Made by a program: the position numbers and the translations under genes
Shown: one piece after another, positions 15,432 through 24,837 of the stretch
Layout of the letters: the number at the start of each line of letters is the position of its first letter
Position numbering within the stretch: position 1 is the stretch's first letter
Notes under the pieces: model-generated
Told to the model about the DNA's origin: nothing
Seen by the model: the letters and a program-made list of their open reading frames with translations, nothing else
Databases searched by the model: none
NCBI GenBank assembly: GCA_030442055.1
Contig: JAUJEB010000008.1
Location: 248,001 to 312,000, forward strand
Source of the DNA: Agaribacillus aureus
GTDB lineage: Bacteria > Bacteroidota > Bacteroidia > Cytophagales > Cyclobacteriaceae
DNA: 64,000 bases
Direction: 5' to 3'

Positions 15432-16217
15432 ATGATACAAAAAGAATTTGTAGATACCGCCAAAAAAATTTTGGCGATAGATCAGGAAGTGATCGGGTTG
15501 GCTGTTGGGGGTTCCTGGTTGACAAATGAAATCGATGAGTTTTCGGATCTGGACCTAATCCTTGTAACCAAAAAGAGGATTTCTGACGACAAAAGCAAAA
15601 TGCTAGGCTACGCCAGGCGTCTGGGCGACTTCCTCTCGGGTTTTACCGGTGAGCATGTTGGTGAACCAAGGCTTCTGATTTGTCTCTATGATAATCCCCT
15701 GCTTCATGTCGATATAAAATTTCTGACACTCGAGGAAATCCCGGTACGGGTAGAAACTCCGGTAGTATTATTGGACACAGATGATCAGCTTCAAAATGCC
15801 CTGAACAATTCAGTTGAGAAATTTCCGTATCCCGACTACCAGTGGATTGAGGACCGTTTTTGGACCTGGATACATTATACACTACTAAAAATTGGCCGGG
15901 GAGAACACCTGGAGGCCTATGATTTTTTTGGTTTTCTGAGAATGGTTGTATTCGGACCGTTGCTTCACATAAAAAACGGCAAGCTGCCTCGAGGCGTTAG
16001 AAAGGTTGAAACAGACTTAAATGAGGAAGACATTAATCTCCTGAAAGGAACCCTTACGGGTTATAATCGCAAGGATCTGTTGAAGAGTTTAAGAAATTCC
16101 GTAACACTGTATCTGGGTTTGAGAGCTTCTGTATTTGATAATAATGTTGTACTCCACAGAAAGACGGAGCAAAAGGTGATGGAATATTTTGAGAAGATAG
16201 AACAACGGCAGACATGA
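15432..16217 (+). CDS. Nucleotidyltransferase-fold protein (aminoglycoside adenylyltransferase-like)
   Basis: 261 residues. The N-terminal part has the polymerase-beta-type signature GGSWLTNEIDEFSDLDLILV, with Gly-Ser at 27-28 and the Asp pair at 39 and 41. A third acidic residue is in LHVDIKF near 96. The C-terminal half is helical (WTWIHYTLLKIGRGE). The fold transfers a nucleotide to a small molecule or protein; the length and layout are close to streptomycin/aminoglycoside nucleotidyltransferases, but resistance cannot be claimed. No HEPN or MntA-type antitoxin partner is beside it. Substrate unknown. Confidence 0.75.
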   Translation: MIQKEFVDTAKKILAIDQEVIGLAVGGSWLTNEIDEFSDLDLILVTKKRISDDKSKMLGYARRLGDFLSGFTGEHVGEPRLLICLYDNPLLHVDIKFLTLEEIPVRVETPVVLLDTDDQLQNALNNSVEKFPYPDYQWIEDRFWTWIHYTLLKIGRGEHLEAYDFFGFLRMVVFGPLLHIKNGKLPRGVRKVETDLNEEDINLLKGTLTGYNRKDLLKSLRNSVTLYLGLRASVFDNNVVLHRKTEQKVMEYFEKIEQRQT

Positions 16218-16303
16218 AAATCAACAACTCAGATCAATTGCAAGCAAGCCCCCATTAAATATATTTGACGGCATTTGTGAAATGATCACCTAAAACCTTG
16301 ATA

Positions 16304-17629
16304 TCAATAATTAGCTCTGATAAAAGCCAGAATTGGCGCCATTGCTTTTTTGGTGACGGACGATCCGAAAGGATAGTTGTTATGCATGAAACTGAAAATT
16401 AGTCTTTTACCGCTAGCGGTAATTAAATAGCCGCTTAAGCAGTGGTTATTACTCAAAGTTCCGGTTTTAGCAAAAATGTATGGCTTTTCGCCTTCATACC
16501 AGGAGGCAATGGTACCGTTTACACCACCGGCCGGCATTAACTGAAATAATCGGTCTTCGGGAACGGACTGATATATATTTTCCAACAGCTTCACCATGGT
16601 TCTTGGCGTAAACAGATTGTATCTCGACAGCCCCGACCCATCTACCCAGATAGGTTTGTCAGGCAGGTTGGATAACAAACTGTCCTGCAGGTAGGTGATA
16701 GTTTTGGATGTATGCAATGAGTCGTTTATCGCCGCACCCACCAACAATAGCAGTTGTTCAGCCAGAAAGTTATCGCTCTCTTGCAACATTATTTTATAAA
16801 CGCTGTCAGCGGGAATACTGTAGAGCGTTTTACTGGCGGGGTCTATAGGTAAGGATTGATGGCTTACATGCCTTCCCAGGGTATCCTGCAACAAATGAAT
16901 AAGTGTTGGCATGGAGTATTTTAATGGGATAACAGTCGTATCACGAGGTAGCTGATGGGGATGAAAGTAGAATCGATTCGAATGCTCTGCTCTTATAATG
17001 CGCGGTCGAGGGCTGTGGTTAGCGGATTTGTGCTGCACGGAATCGGTAAACACTTCCGGACTTACCCTAAGCGTATTAAAAGGGGCGGCAGAAAATCTGA
17101 CCGTATTACCATACACCGGAAATGAGGCGGTCTCCACCGAGTAATAGTAAGGGTAATCATCCCATGCCCAACCCGGTCCGAATCTTTGGTTGAAATAATT
17201 CTGACCGGAAAAAACCAAAACACCTGATTGGTTTTTCAGAAAGTTGAAAACCTTTTCATTTTGATGTAAATCCGGATGTAAAAAAGATGGATCTCCCGTA
17301 CCCCAGAAGATCAATGAGTCTCCTTTATTGACATATTTTAATGCCTGGATGCTGTCCCCGAGATATTTTACGGAGGCATAAAAGGTAAATAACTTGGTGT
17401 TGGAGGCTGGCGTAAAATACTTATCGCTATTGATCTCATGGATGACAGTTCCAGACCCGGGATCGTACAGTGAAAAGCCCATGAAGTATTTGTCGAATAC
17501 AGGTGATTGCCGGAATTGTTTATGAAGCGCTTTCGACAATTTTTTCGGCTTTACCGATGAGCAGGAGGTGATTAATGACAGTAAAGGGAGTATTAATAAA
17601 ACAAAATAAAATGATCTGATTTTTTGCAA
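16304..17629 (-). CDS. dacB: D-alanyl-D-alanine carboxypeptidase/endopeptidase, PBP4 (S13) family
   Basis: 441 residues. A signal with a Cys23 lipobox (LITSC) suggests a lipoprotein in the periplasm. Penicillin-binding motifs are present in order: SNTK (Ser76, Lys79) in FTPASNTKLF, the SxN-type motif in DGSGLSRYNLF, and KTG in FAKTGTLSN. PBP4 enzymes trim D-Ala from stem peptides and cut cross-links. The gene is the last of a three-gene operon after a phosphatase (12 bases) and a DUF1611 protein. The context suggests wall turnover together with D-amino-acid handling. Confidence 0.9.
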   Translation of the reverse strand: MQKIRSFYFVLLILPLLSLITSCSSVKPKKLSKALHKQFRQSPVFDKYFMGFSLYDPGSGTVIHEINSDKYFTPASNTKLFTFYASVKYLGDSIQALKYVNKGDSLIFWGTGDPSFLHPDLHQNEKVFNFLKNQSGVLVFSGQNYFNQRFGPGWAWDDYPYYYSVETASFPVYGNTVRFSAAPFNTLRVSPEVFTDSVQHKSANHSPRPRIIRAEHSNRFYFHPHQLPRDTTVIPLKYSMPTLIHLLQDTLGRHVSHQSLPIDPASKTLYSIPADSVYKIMLQESDNFLAEQLLLLVGAAINDSLHTSKTITYLQDSLLSNLPDKPIWVDGSGLSRYNLFTPRTMVKLLENIYQSVPEDRLFQLMPAGGVNGTIASWYEGEKPYIFAKTGTLSNNHCLSGYLITASGKRLIFSFMHNNYPFGSSVTKKAMAPILAFIRANY

Positions 17630-17641
17630 GACTATTAAGGG

Positions 17642-18367
17642 TTAATGATCAATATTTTCCTGGATGGTTAACGTAAAAGTTTCCAAATTTAAACATAACA
17701 AATTTCCCATGCCAACCCGAAGGCCATAATGCACGCAGCCGTTGTCAAGCGGGATTTTAAGCTTTCTTGTGGCAATGCTGTCCTCGATCACTTCCATTAG
17801 CGCCGGGTCGTGGCCGTGTACCACTTTTTTGTTTTTTAACCATTCATTATCTGGGATAAAATTTCTTATCCACAACATTGAATCGTAATCTTCAAAAGGG
17901 TTTGCTGCCTGAAAATTAAAACCTCCGTGCACCAGATAAAAATGATCCAGCTCATAGTAATAAGGTAATGCGTCGAGAAAGTTAAAATAGTCGGCCTTCA
18001 GGCGACCCTCCTCCAGTAAATCCATAACGTTGTATTCGAGAGCATGATGAACGAGCCCGCCGGGATTGTTTAGGGCGACATCCAGTAACATTTGTTCGTG
18101 ATTTCCCCTTAAAGGAAAAATAGTATACCCCTCCTGCTGTAGGTTTGCAATCAAATCCAGCACCCCGGAGCTGGAAGGCCCCCTGTCAATATAATCTCCC
18201 AAAAAAAATAACTGATCCGTTTTTTGAATTTTGACTTTGTCGAGTAGACCCTCCAATGATTTTATGCAGCCATGGACGTCTGAAATCACGAGGCGTCGTG
18301 CGCCATCCGGTTTGGAGATTTTATAGCTTAACTGGAAGTTCCTGGACCTATTGATTTGTTTTTCCAT
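17642..18367 (-). CDS. PPP-family metallophosphatase (bacterial Ser/Thr phosphatase or Ap4A-ase-like)
   Basis: 241 residues. All core metal motifs are there: SDVHGC (Asp30, His32), GDYIDRGP (Asp58), RGNHEQ (Asn89, His90), and later His residues in LVHGGFN and VVHGHDP. This is the calcineurin-like PPP layout of bacterial PrpA/PrpE and ApaH enzymes, with two metals in the active site. The target (phosphoprotein or dinucleotide) cannot be decided. It lies between the DUF1611 gene (11 bases before) and dacB (12 bases after). Confidence 0.88.
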   Translation of the reverse strand: MEKQINRSRNFQLSYKISKPDGARRLVISDVHGCIKSLEGLLDKVKIQKTDQLFFLGDYIDRGPSSSGVLDLIANLQQEGYTIFPLRGNHEQMLLDVALNNPGGLVHHALEYNVMDLLEEGRLKADYFNFLDALPYYYELDHFYLVHGGFNFQAANPFEDYDSMLWIRNFIPDNEWLKNKKVVHGHDPALMEVIEDSIATRKLKIPLDNGCVHYGLRVGMGNLLCLNLETFTLTIQENIDH

Positions 18368-18378
18368 GGTTTTACCAG

Positions 18379-19458
18379 CTATAAATTGTCGCCATTCCTG
18401 AAGTTTTTAACATAATCTTTGAAAACATGATTTAGTGCATCGGTACCTTCTTCAACCGGCAATATTACGGGTATCTGTAGTTTTTTTTCATATTCTTTTT
18501 GATAATTCCTGGCATTTTCAGGCGAAATATCTTTGGTGTTCAGAGTGAGGGCTAAAACCTTTGCTCCCAAAGATTCTACCAATTTTATATTTTGTTCAAT
18601 AGGTGGGATCCTCAATTTTAAATCTTCCCATCCGCTGTAAAATTCCCTGGCGGGGCTATGCTGAAGTACAACGCCGCGGCAGTTGCCTGAAATGATAAAC
18701 TCCGAACCACATGGGCCACTGGGATTCAACAAAGCGGCTTGCCCTTCTACAAATATGATATCCGGATTTACTTCCTCGTGACAGGTGACGATGGCGTGTT
18801 CCAGTTCACCTGAAACAAAATCATTTAAAGTGGCGTCAAAAATAAACCCGTACCGGCCTCCCTGTAACCATCCCGTTTGTCCCGTAAATATCATCTCGGA
18901 GCTTAATCCGGCCTTTCGGGTACTATCCCTTAAAAAACGTGCTGTAGTCCTTTTACCCAATGAGCAATCAGTGCCTAACACCGCTACTATTGGCGTGTCG
19001 ACGCTATATATTTTACCACTCCAGAACTTTAACTCAGCAGCCGGTTTAGGTTTTCGAATGTCCACCAACCTGGTTCCATACGTCTGCGCCAGCTGAACCA
19101 GCTCAGGCCTGTCGCCCAGGTACTGGTGGAGGCCGTTGATGATGGTATAGCCTTCTTTGATAGCTTCCACAATGTCATTCATTAAAGCCTCAGGGATGAT
19201 GCCCCCCTTTGTTGCTACACCTACAATTCCGTAGTCCACCTGCCTCTTGATGGTTGCTTTCATGGCGGCAATGGTATCGAAGACCGGGATGTCCCTTTTA
19301 ATATTGTCAGTAACAATTCCCGCATCCATGCCGGCGGTTTGAGGATCTATGACTGCTAAAATCTCATAACGGTCAGTTCCTCTGATTAAGCCATGGCTGG
19401 TTTTGGCGTAATCTGAATTGAGATATCCGTTTGCTAATATAATGGCTGTTCCATCCAT
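18379..19458 (-). CDS. DUF1611 family protein (DgcN-like, putative D-glutamate N-acetyltransferase)
   Basis: 359 residues from ATG 19458. The open frame extends upstream to 19581, but the first conserved block (MDGTAIILANGYLNSDYAKT) starts here. The N-terminal half is a Rossmann-like domain (AKTSHGLIRGT), the C-terminal half has a P-loop-like GTDCSLGKRTTA at about 162-172. Known DgcN members acetylate D-glutamate, after which the epimerase DgcA makes N-acetyl-L-glutamate. No epimerase gene is next to it here. It heads an operon with the phosphatase and PBP4, fitting use of D-Glu set free from peptidoglycan; this link is inference. Confidence 0.85.
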   Translation of the reverse strand: MDGTAIILANGYLNSDYAKTSHGLIRGTDRYEILAVIDPQTAGMDAGIVTDNIKRDIPVFDTIAAMKATIKRQVDYGIVGVATKGGIIPEALMNDIVEAIKEGYTIINGLHQYLGDRPELVQLAQTYGTRLVDIRKPKPAAELKFWSGKIYSVDTPIVAVLGTDCSLGKRTTARFLRDSTRKAGLSSEMIFTGQTGWLQGGRYGFIFDATLNDFVSGELEHAIVTCHEEVNPDIIFVEGQAALLNPSGPCGSEFIISGNCRGVVLQHSPAREFYSGWEDLKLRIPPIEQNIKLVESLGAKVLALTLNTKDISPENARNYQKEYEKKLQIPVILPVEEGTDALNHVFKDYVKNFRNGDNL

Positions 19459-19594
19459 ACGAATCAAATTTGTTAAGTTTGATTTTATCCTTTGCAAGAT
19501 AAAGTAAAAGCCTATTTTTACATCATTTGGTGATGAAATTATAAAAACCGCCCAGCTTAGGTTACTTTTGAGTTTGGTCAATGATTAATGGGTA

Positions 19595-20557
19595 GTGAAA
19601 AGTTTTTACAATAACAAAACTGTTATATGGGCTATTGCTTGTGCCAGCATAATTGGCTTTCAATTTTGCGGTGAAAATGAGAGCCCTGCCAATGACCAGC
19701 CCGTTGTTCCCGATTCCGATTCGACCGCTACACTCATTAAAAGAGATACCAGCTTTTTGCCTGGAATTCCACAGGGCTTAGTAGTCAATGAAGCCTTGCA
19801 GGAAGCTTCCGGCATTGCTGTGAGCAGAAGTAATCCCCAATTAATCTGGGCCCACAATGACAGTGGTGATTTACCCAGAATATTTTTACTGGGTAGCGGG
19901 GGTGATGACTTTGGGGAATTCAGATTGGTGAATGCCAAAAATCGCGATTGGGAAGATATTGCCATCGGCCCGGGCCCGGAAGAAGGGAAAAACTACCTTT
20001 ATATAGGTGACATAGGTGACAATATCAGCCAGTACGAGGAAAAGATAATTTATAGGGTGGAAGAGCCAGACGTGTCATCAACCGATAAGAAGTTTGATGG
20101 AGAAATCAAGTCGGTTGAAGCTATAAAACTAAAATTCCCGGATGGCATCAGAGATGCCGAAACCTTAATGATTGATCCTGCCAATAAAGACCTGTATATA
20201 ATTAGCAAACGAGAATCAAAGGTAGGAGTTTACCGGTTGAAATACCCCTATGCCACCGATTTGGTTAACGTGCTGGAAAAAGTCGGAGAGATGGCGTTGA
20301 CAGGGGTAGTAGGTGGAGATATTTCTTCGGATGGAAATGAAGTATTAATCAAGACCTATCAGACCATCTATTATTGGAAGAAAACGGGAGATGAAGATAT
20401 TGGCACCTTGTTATTAAGCCAACCGGTCAGCTTACCCTACTTCCGCGAACCACAGGGGGAGGCCATAGCCTGGAAATTGGATGGCTCGGGATATTACACC
20501 CTTAGCGAAGAGCCACGGGGCATTGATGCCAGCATTTACTATTATATGAGACTGTAA
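19595..20557 (+). CDS. Exported beta-propeller-like protein, function unknown
   Basis: 320 residues. The only in-frame start is the GTG at 19595, because TAA stops at 19586. A hydrophobic signal (VIWAIACASIIGFQFC) ends at a Cys, though the lipobox is poor. A low-complexity Asp/Ser linker follows, then repeated four-strand units: SGIAVSRSNPQLIWAHNDSG, WEDIAIGPG, LYIGDIGDN, RDAETLMIDPANKDLYIISK, GEAIAWKLDGSGYYTLSE. The pattern is that of phytase/esterase-like or SdiA-regulated propellers. A TACTTTTG box at 19563-19570, 25 bases upstream, is a possible -7 element. It is divergent from the DUF1611 operon. Confidence 0.72.
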   Translation: MKSFYNNKTVIWAIACASIIGFQFCGENESPANDQPVVPDSDSTATLIKRDTSFLPGIPQGLVVNEALQEASGIAVSRSNPQLIWAHNDSGDLPRIFLLGSGGDDFGEFRLVNAKNRDWEDIAIGPGPEEGKNYLYIGDIGDNISQYEEKIIYRVEEPDVSSTDKKFDGEIKSVEAIKLKFPDGIRDAETLMIDPANKDLYIISKRESKVGVYRLKYPYATDLVNVLEKVGEMALTGVVGGDISSDGNEVLIKTYQTIYYWKKTGDEDIGTLLLSQPVSLPYFREPQGEAIAWKLDGSGYYTLSEEPRGIDASIYYYMRL

Positions 20558-20698
20558 TATTTTTTGGGTGCATTTGAAAGAAGGATACTATTGTCCGCTT
20601 TTTGTAATTTTGCTCCTCTCCATAGATAGCGATAAAACCCCTTCCCTTCTTAAGAAAACCATTGATATCCAAATTTTGCAAATGCTGATCTCAACAAA

Positions 20699-20716
20699 AT
20701 TGTTAATTTTAACAAT
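20699..20716. promoter_or_regulatory. Near-continuous palindrome ATTGTTAA-TT-TTAACAAT
   Basis: Eight-base perfect arms around two bases, in the 344-base gap 20558-20901 before the sulfatase gene, about 185 bases upstream of its start. It may be an operator. A TAATTTTG sequence at 20605-20612 could be a -7 promoter box but has no partner at the right distance. Nothing else is recognised in this gap. Confidence 0.35.
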
Positions 20717-20901
20717 CGGTGTGGAGCGGTGTTGAAGGTATGAAAGGACGGAGATAAATTTTATCTCCTGAGTTTTGCCTGCCAGATTAAATAAGAATAC
20801 CTCTTACAATGCAGGACCGGGCATTGTTACTTAAAGACATAGTGATCGTAACAACGCGGAGGTATGGATTGTTAAATGACCCTAAAAAAACAAATTTTCA
20901 T

Positions 20902-22476
20902 ATGTACTTACCGCAAAGGCTTCGAAAAATCAATGTGAAAATAGCTATAGCATTGGGCTTCTCATTGATGGTATTGACATTTACAAATTGTTCGCAGGTT
21001 GAAAACCAGCCTCCCAACATCGTAATTATCTACGCTGATGATATGGGATTCGGCGATCTCAATTGTCAGAATCCGGCGTCCAAAATCCCGACCCCAAACC
21101 TGGACCGGCTCGCTTCGGGGGGCATGCGGTTTACGGATGCCCATAGCTCCTCGGGGATTTGCTCCCCAAGCAGGTTTGCACTGCTGACAGGCACTTATCA
21201 CTGGCGAAGACAACATGGTATAGTGGGGGCCTTTGGCAAGCCATTTTTCAAAGACTCGGATATTACCCTGCCACAATTGTTAAAAGAAAGAGGCTACAAC
21301 ACAGCTTGCATCGGGAAATGGCATCTTGGATGGGACTGGGAATTCAAAAACGAACCATCCGGTGAGGTAATGCAGTGGGGGCGGATGCGAAAGTTTTACC
21401 TTGCCAAAGACATAGATTGGAGCAAGCCCATTACCGGGGGACCATTGGATCGCGGATTTGATTATTACTTTGGGGATGGCACCATCAACTTTCCACCATA
21501 TGCCTGGATGGAAAACAATACCTTTATCCAGGTACCAACCGCCGTGATGGACATTAATAACATAGGATTCGACACCAAGGAAGGGCAATGGGAATTTCGC
21601 CCGGGACCCATGGTTGAAGGCTGGAATCCCTATGACGTACTGCCGACACTTGCCAAAAAAACCGTAGCATGGATTAATGAACGCGATAACAATAAACCAT
21701 TTTTTCTTTACTTCGCCCTGCCTTCACCTCATGCACCGATTATACCTAATGACGAGTTTGACGGGAAATCCCAGGCAGGTGGTTACGGCGATTTTATGTT
21801 TCAAACCGATTGGGTAATTGGAGAAGTTTTAAAAGCACTAAAAAAGAAAGGCTTAGAGGAAAATACCATCATTATTTTTAGCGCAGACAACGGCCCCGAA
21901 AAATATGCTTTTGACAGAGCGCACCGGTATGATCACTTTAGTATGGGTAATTTTCGCGGGTTGAAGCGCGATGTGTGGGAAGGGGGACATCATGTGCCTT
22001 TCATTATTAAGTGGCCAGGGCATGTTGAAGGAGGCACTGTCTCTGACGAGGTGATCTCTCAGGTCGATATTATGGCTACTGTAGCAGACATTACAAGTAT
22101 AGAACTACCGGAAAACACGGCCCCCGACAGTTATAATTTGATGCCGTTAATAAAGGGTGAGTCATACCAATCACCACTTAGAGAAGCCACAGTACATAAT
22201 ACCTATAAAAACAAATGGGGTCTCAGACAAGGCAAATGGCTTTATATTAATAATTCGACCGGAGAGGAGACAAAGATGCCGGAGTCATTTAAAAAATTAC
22301 GAGGCTATAGCGATTTTGAGACAAAAGGACTTCTATTCGATATGGAGAATGACCCGGAGCAACATGTTAATCTCTATGAAAAACACCCCGAAACAATCAG
22401 TAAAATGGACGAGTTGCTTCAACAATATCGCGAGGAGAGTTCCTCGATAAGACAACTCAGATCGGATGTTAAATAG
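20902..22476 (+). CDS. Sulfatase (type I, formylglycine-dependent), secreted
   Basis: 524 residues from ATG 20902; an upstream in-frame ATG (20809) would put 31 residues before the signal and is less likely. Residues 12-30 form an export signal ending at Cys30, possibly a lipoprotein. The metal-binding opening [13 protein letters not shown] (Asp46, Asp47) and the activation motif CSPSR (Cys87 to Arg91) are intact; the Cys must be oxidised to formylglycine by a separate enzyme. [19 protein letters not shown] is another conserved block. It removes sulfate esters from glycans or small molecules in the periplasm. No SusCD pair or other glycan genes lie beside it. Confidence 0.92.
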   Translation: MYLPQRLRKINVKIAIALGFSLMVLTFTNCSQVENQPPNIVIIYADDMGFGDLNCQNPASKIPTPNLDRLASGGMRFTDAHSSSGICSPSRFALLTGTYHWRRQHGIVGAFGKPFFKDSDITLPQLLKERGYNTACIGKWHLGWDWEFKNEPSGEVMQWGRMRKFYLAKDIDWSKPITGGPLDRGFDYYFGDGTINFPPYAWMENNTFIQVPTAVMDINNIGFDTKEGQWEFRPGPMVEGWNPYDVLPTLAKKTVAWINERDNNKPFFLYFALPSPHAPIIPNDEFDGKSQAGGYGDFMFQTDWVIGEVLKALKKKGLEENTIIIFSADNGPEKYAFDRAHRYDHFSMGNFRGLKRDVWEGGHHVPFIIKWPGHVEGGTVSDEVISQVDIMATVADITSIELPENTAPDSYNLMPLIKGESYQSPLREATVHNTYKNKWGLRQGKWLYINNSTGEETKMPESFKKLRGYSDFETKGLLFDMENDPEQHVNLYEKHPETISKMDELLQQYREESSSIRQLRSDVK

Positions 22477-22707
22477 TATTATTGATCAGTTAAAGACTGT
22501 AATTGTATTAACAAATACCAAATCATACCTCCTAATTAACCGGTACAAACCTTCCTCGCCTTCTGATCAGAAGAAGTATAGCGCAGCCTGCCCGACCATT
22601 TTTTACCAATGTCGCTAAGAGCATAAAAAAATCTTGGCAAAATGTCCCCACATTCGATTTGAAATTGACATAAGGTTTATAACTCACTCTAAAATAAATA
22701 AAAGAAT

Positions 22708-23037
22708 ATGGAAGACTTTATGTTATTAATCGAAGGCGATGGTTCGAATAAATCGCCTGAGAAAATGCAGAAGCAATTGCAGGAATACATGGCCTGGATG
22801 GAAAAATGGAAGGCGCAGGGTAAATATACGGCAGGCAGTCCTTTCAAAACAGAAGGCAACTATCTGACAAAGGGTAACCCGGTGCGATCGGAAGGGGATT
22901 TTCTGGACCCTGCCAAAACAATTGGTGGCTATATTCATATCAAAGCTGAAGATTTATCCAAGGCTACGGAAATAGCACAGGAATGCCCATTAATGGATGG
23001 GTGTGGTATCTTTGTGAGACCGTTTCTCAAAATGTGA
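22708..23037 (+). CDS. YCII-related (DGPF-type) protein, first copy
   Basis: 109 residues with the ferredoxin-like YCII fold pattern: FMLLIEGDG at the start, an amphipathic helix (MQKQLQEYMAWMEKW), and GGYIHIKAEDLSKATEIAQECPL at the end. The motif that names the family, DGPF, reads EGDF here. It precedes a second YCII gene by 68 bases, with a hairpin in between, and then an ECF42-like sigma factor. YCII proteins next to such sigma factors are thought to be part of their regulon or to modulate them. Confidence 0.87.
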   Translation: MEDFMLLIEGDGSNKSPEKMQKQLQEYMAWMEKWKAQGKYTAGSPFKTEGNYLTKGNPVRSEGDFLDPAKTIGGYIHIKAEDLSKATEIAQECPLMDGCGIFVRPFLKM

Positions 23038-23042
23038 TTTTT

Positions 23043-23071
23043 TAAGGGTTGTATTGAAGGTACGACCCTTA
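23043..23071 (+). terminator. Hairpin after the first YCII gene (terminator or attenuator)
   Basis: An 11-base stem with one G-T wobble, TAAGGGTTGTA (23043-23053) and TACGACCCTTA (23061-23071), with loop TTGAAGG, six bases after the stop at 23037. The downstream tract (TTTACTTAT) is only weakly T-rich. It may cause partial termination so that the first YCII gene is made in excess over the second copy and the sigma factor. Confidence 0.5.
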
Positions 23072-23105
23072 TTTACTTATCCGGAAAATCGTTATATTAA
23101 AGATT

Positions 23106-23441
23106 ATGAATGAATTTATTCTTTTAATAAAAGGAGACGGCAATTTTGAATTCAGCAAAGAGGAAATAGCCATTCGCAGAAAAAAATACGAGAAATGGAT
23201 GGAAGAACAGCTTGAAAAAGGAAGTTATGTTTGGGGTCAACCTTTGAAGCCGGAAGGTCTTCACCTACTGAGCAAGCAAGAACTGGTTTCAGATGGGCCC
23301 TTCCTGGAGCCAAAGGAAATGATCGGCGGCATTATTATTATCAGGGCCATCAACTTTGTTGAAGCTAAAAAAATAGCCCTGTCATGCCCTTTACTTGATG
23401 AATTTGAAATATTCTTACGGCCAGCCTCAATGGAAATGTGA
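23106..23441 (+). CDS. YCII-related (DGPF) protein, second copy
   Basis: 111 residues, same layout as the first copy: FILLIKGDGNF, a helix with KKYEKWMEEQLEKG, then SDGPFLEPKEMIGGIIII. Here the DGPF motif is intact. The end (ALSCPLLDEFEIFLRP) parallels the first copy's CPLMDGCGIFVRP, which supports tandem duplication. The stop TGA overlaps the GTG start of the sigma factor (GTGA), so the two are translationally coupled. Confidence 0.88.
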   Translation: MNEFILLIKGDGNFEFSKEEIAIRRKKYEKWMEEQLEKGSYVWGQPLKPEGLHLLSKQELVSDGPFLEPKEMIGGIIIIRAINFVEAKKIALSCPLLDEFEIFLRPASMEM

Positions 23442-24739
23442 ATAATACCGAAAACGATATTGGCAATCTTGTGGACCATCTGTTCAGGAAGGAATATGGT
23501 CGGCTGGTTTCTTACCTGACATACCTTTTGGGGCAGGATATGATGTTGTATGCTGAAGACATAGTACAGGATACCATTGAGGATGCCTTTAAAAGCTGGC
23601 GGGATAGAGAAATACCGAAAAACCCTTCAGCCTGGCTTTTTTCAGTGGCAAAAAACAAAGCTTTCAATTTTACTAGCCGGAATAAAAAATATACTCATCT
23701 GTTAACGGATAAATGGTCGTTCCCCCCAGACGAAAACAGGAAGGAGATACGATTTGAAAGTGAAATAGATGATAGTATGTTGCGTATGTTTTTTGCATGT
23801 TGCTCTCCCAAAATCAGCTATGATAACCAGATTATTTTGATACTAAACACGCTTTGTGGATTTAGCAGAATTGAAATATCACGCGCTTTATTAATAGGGG
23901 AAGAAACACTAAAGAAAAGACTGTTTAGATTAAAGAAGGAAATTCGGGACAGAAAAATTGAATTTTCAATACCGCAGGGGAATGCTTTGAAGCCGAGGTT
24001 GCATGCTATCAAAAATACCCTGTACCTGTGTTTTAACAACGGGTATAACAGCTATCAGGGCAAGCAGATCATTCAAAAAGACATTTGCCTGGAAGCCTTG
24101 CGTCTGTGCAAATTAATTGTTAAACATTTTCCCAATGATCCCGAAGGCAAAGCCCTCCTGGCACTTATGTGTTATCACGTCGCCAGATTCGACGCGCGTA
24201 CCGATTATCGCGGAGAAATTGTTTTACTGCAGGATCAGGATAGAAAACTATGGAACTCAGAACTGATTGATTTAGGTCATTACTATTTATCTGAAGCCAG
24301 CGAAGACGGCGCGGAACTGTCGACCTATCACATTGAAGCAAACATTGCAGCTATTCATTGCAATGCGGACAGCTTTGATGAAACGGACTGGAATAGACTG
24401 GCAAAGCTTTATACCTGGCTTTATTTATACAAGCCTTCTCCGGTGATCAAACTGAATTTAGCGATTGTTGAAAGCCAAATATCGGGATTGACCAAAAGTA
24501 TTGAAATGCTGAATATGCTTGAAAACGAGGAAAAGGGTATTACAAAATATCACCTGTTTTATGCCATCAGAGGCGATTTTTACCAGCAAATAAAGGATTA
24601 TGAAAAAGCGATTTCGGACTTTAATAAGGCCCTGGATCTGGTAGTTTCTGTCAAGGAAAGTTCGTTAATTAAAAATAAATTAAAGGGCGCATTGGATATG
24701 CACAATGATGGCTTTTCCGGTAAGATGAAAGTTAGTTGA
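23438..24739 (+). CDS. ECF sigma factor, ECF42-like, with C-terminal TPR domain
   Basis: 433 residues, much longer than ordinary ECF factors. Region 2 is visible as AEDIVQDTIEDAFKSWRD and SAWLFSVAKNKA; region 4 as FCGFSRIEIS-type helix (TLCGFSRIEISRALLIGEETLKKRL, written in part). After about residue 185 a helical domain with tetratricopeptide-like units follows (RLHAIKNTLYLCFNNGY, YYLSEASEDGA, DYEKAISDFNKALDL). This sigma2-sigma4-TPR arrangement together with upstream DGPF proteins is the hallmark of the ECF42 group, which has no classical anti-sigma factor. The start is a GTG overlapping the preceding stop. The TPR part likely controls activity. Confidence 0.9.
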   Translation: MNNTENDIGNLVDHLFRKEYGRLVSYLTYLLGQDMMLYAEDIVQDTIEDAFKSWRDREIPKNPSAWLFSVAKNKAFNFTSRNKKYTHLLTDKWSFPPDENRKEIRFESEIDDSMLRMFFACCSPKISYDNQIILILNTLCGFSRIEISRALLIGEETLKKRLFRLKKEIRDRKIEFSIPQGNALKPRLHAIKNTLYLCFNNGYNSYQGKQIIQKDICLEALRLCKLIVKHFPNDPEGKALLALMCYHVARFDARTDYRGEIVLLQDQDRKLWNSELIDLGHYYLSEASEDGAELSTYHIEANIAAIHCNADSFDETDWNRLAKLYTWLYLYKPSPVIKLNLAIVESQISGLTKSIEMLNMLENEEKGITKYHLFYAIRGDFYQQIKDYEKAISDFNKALDLVVSVKESSLIKNKLKGALDMHNDGFSGKMKVS

Positions 24740-24837
24740 ATATTAAACAATAATGTTGTCCGACAATCCGTATACTTAATTTAAACCTTGGTACAGTTAA
24801 TGACCAGGTTTGAAAAATAAGAATTTCTGCAATTCTC

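Noticed and set aside
15067-15525. A 152-codon open frame on the minus strand
   Set aside because: It overlaps the Gfo/Idh and nucleotidyltransferase genes, both of which have strong motifs, and shows no family features.
15432-16217. Nucleotidyltransferase as half of a MNT-HEPN toxin-antitoxin pair
   Set aside because: No HEPN-type partner gene adjoins it, and the length fits a stand-alone aminoglycoside-type transferase better.
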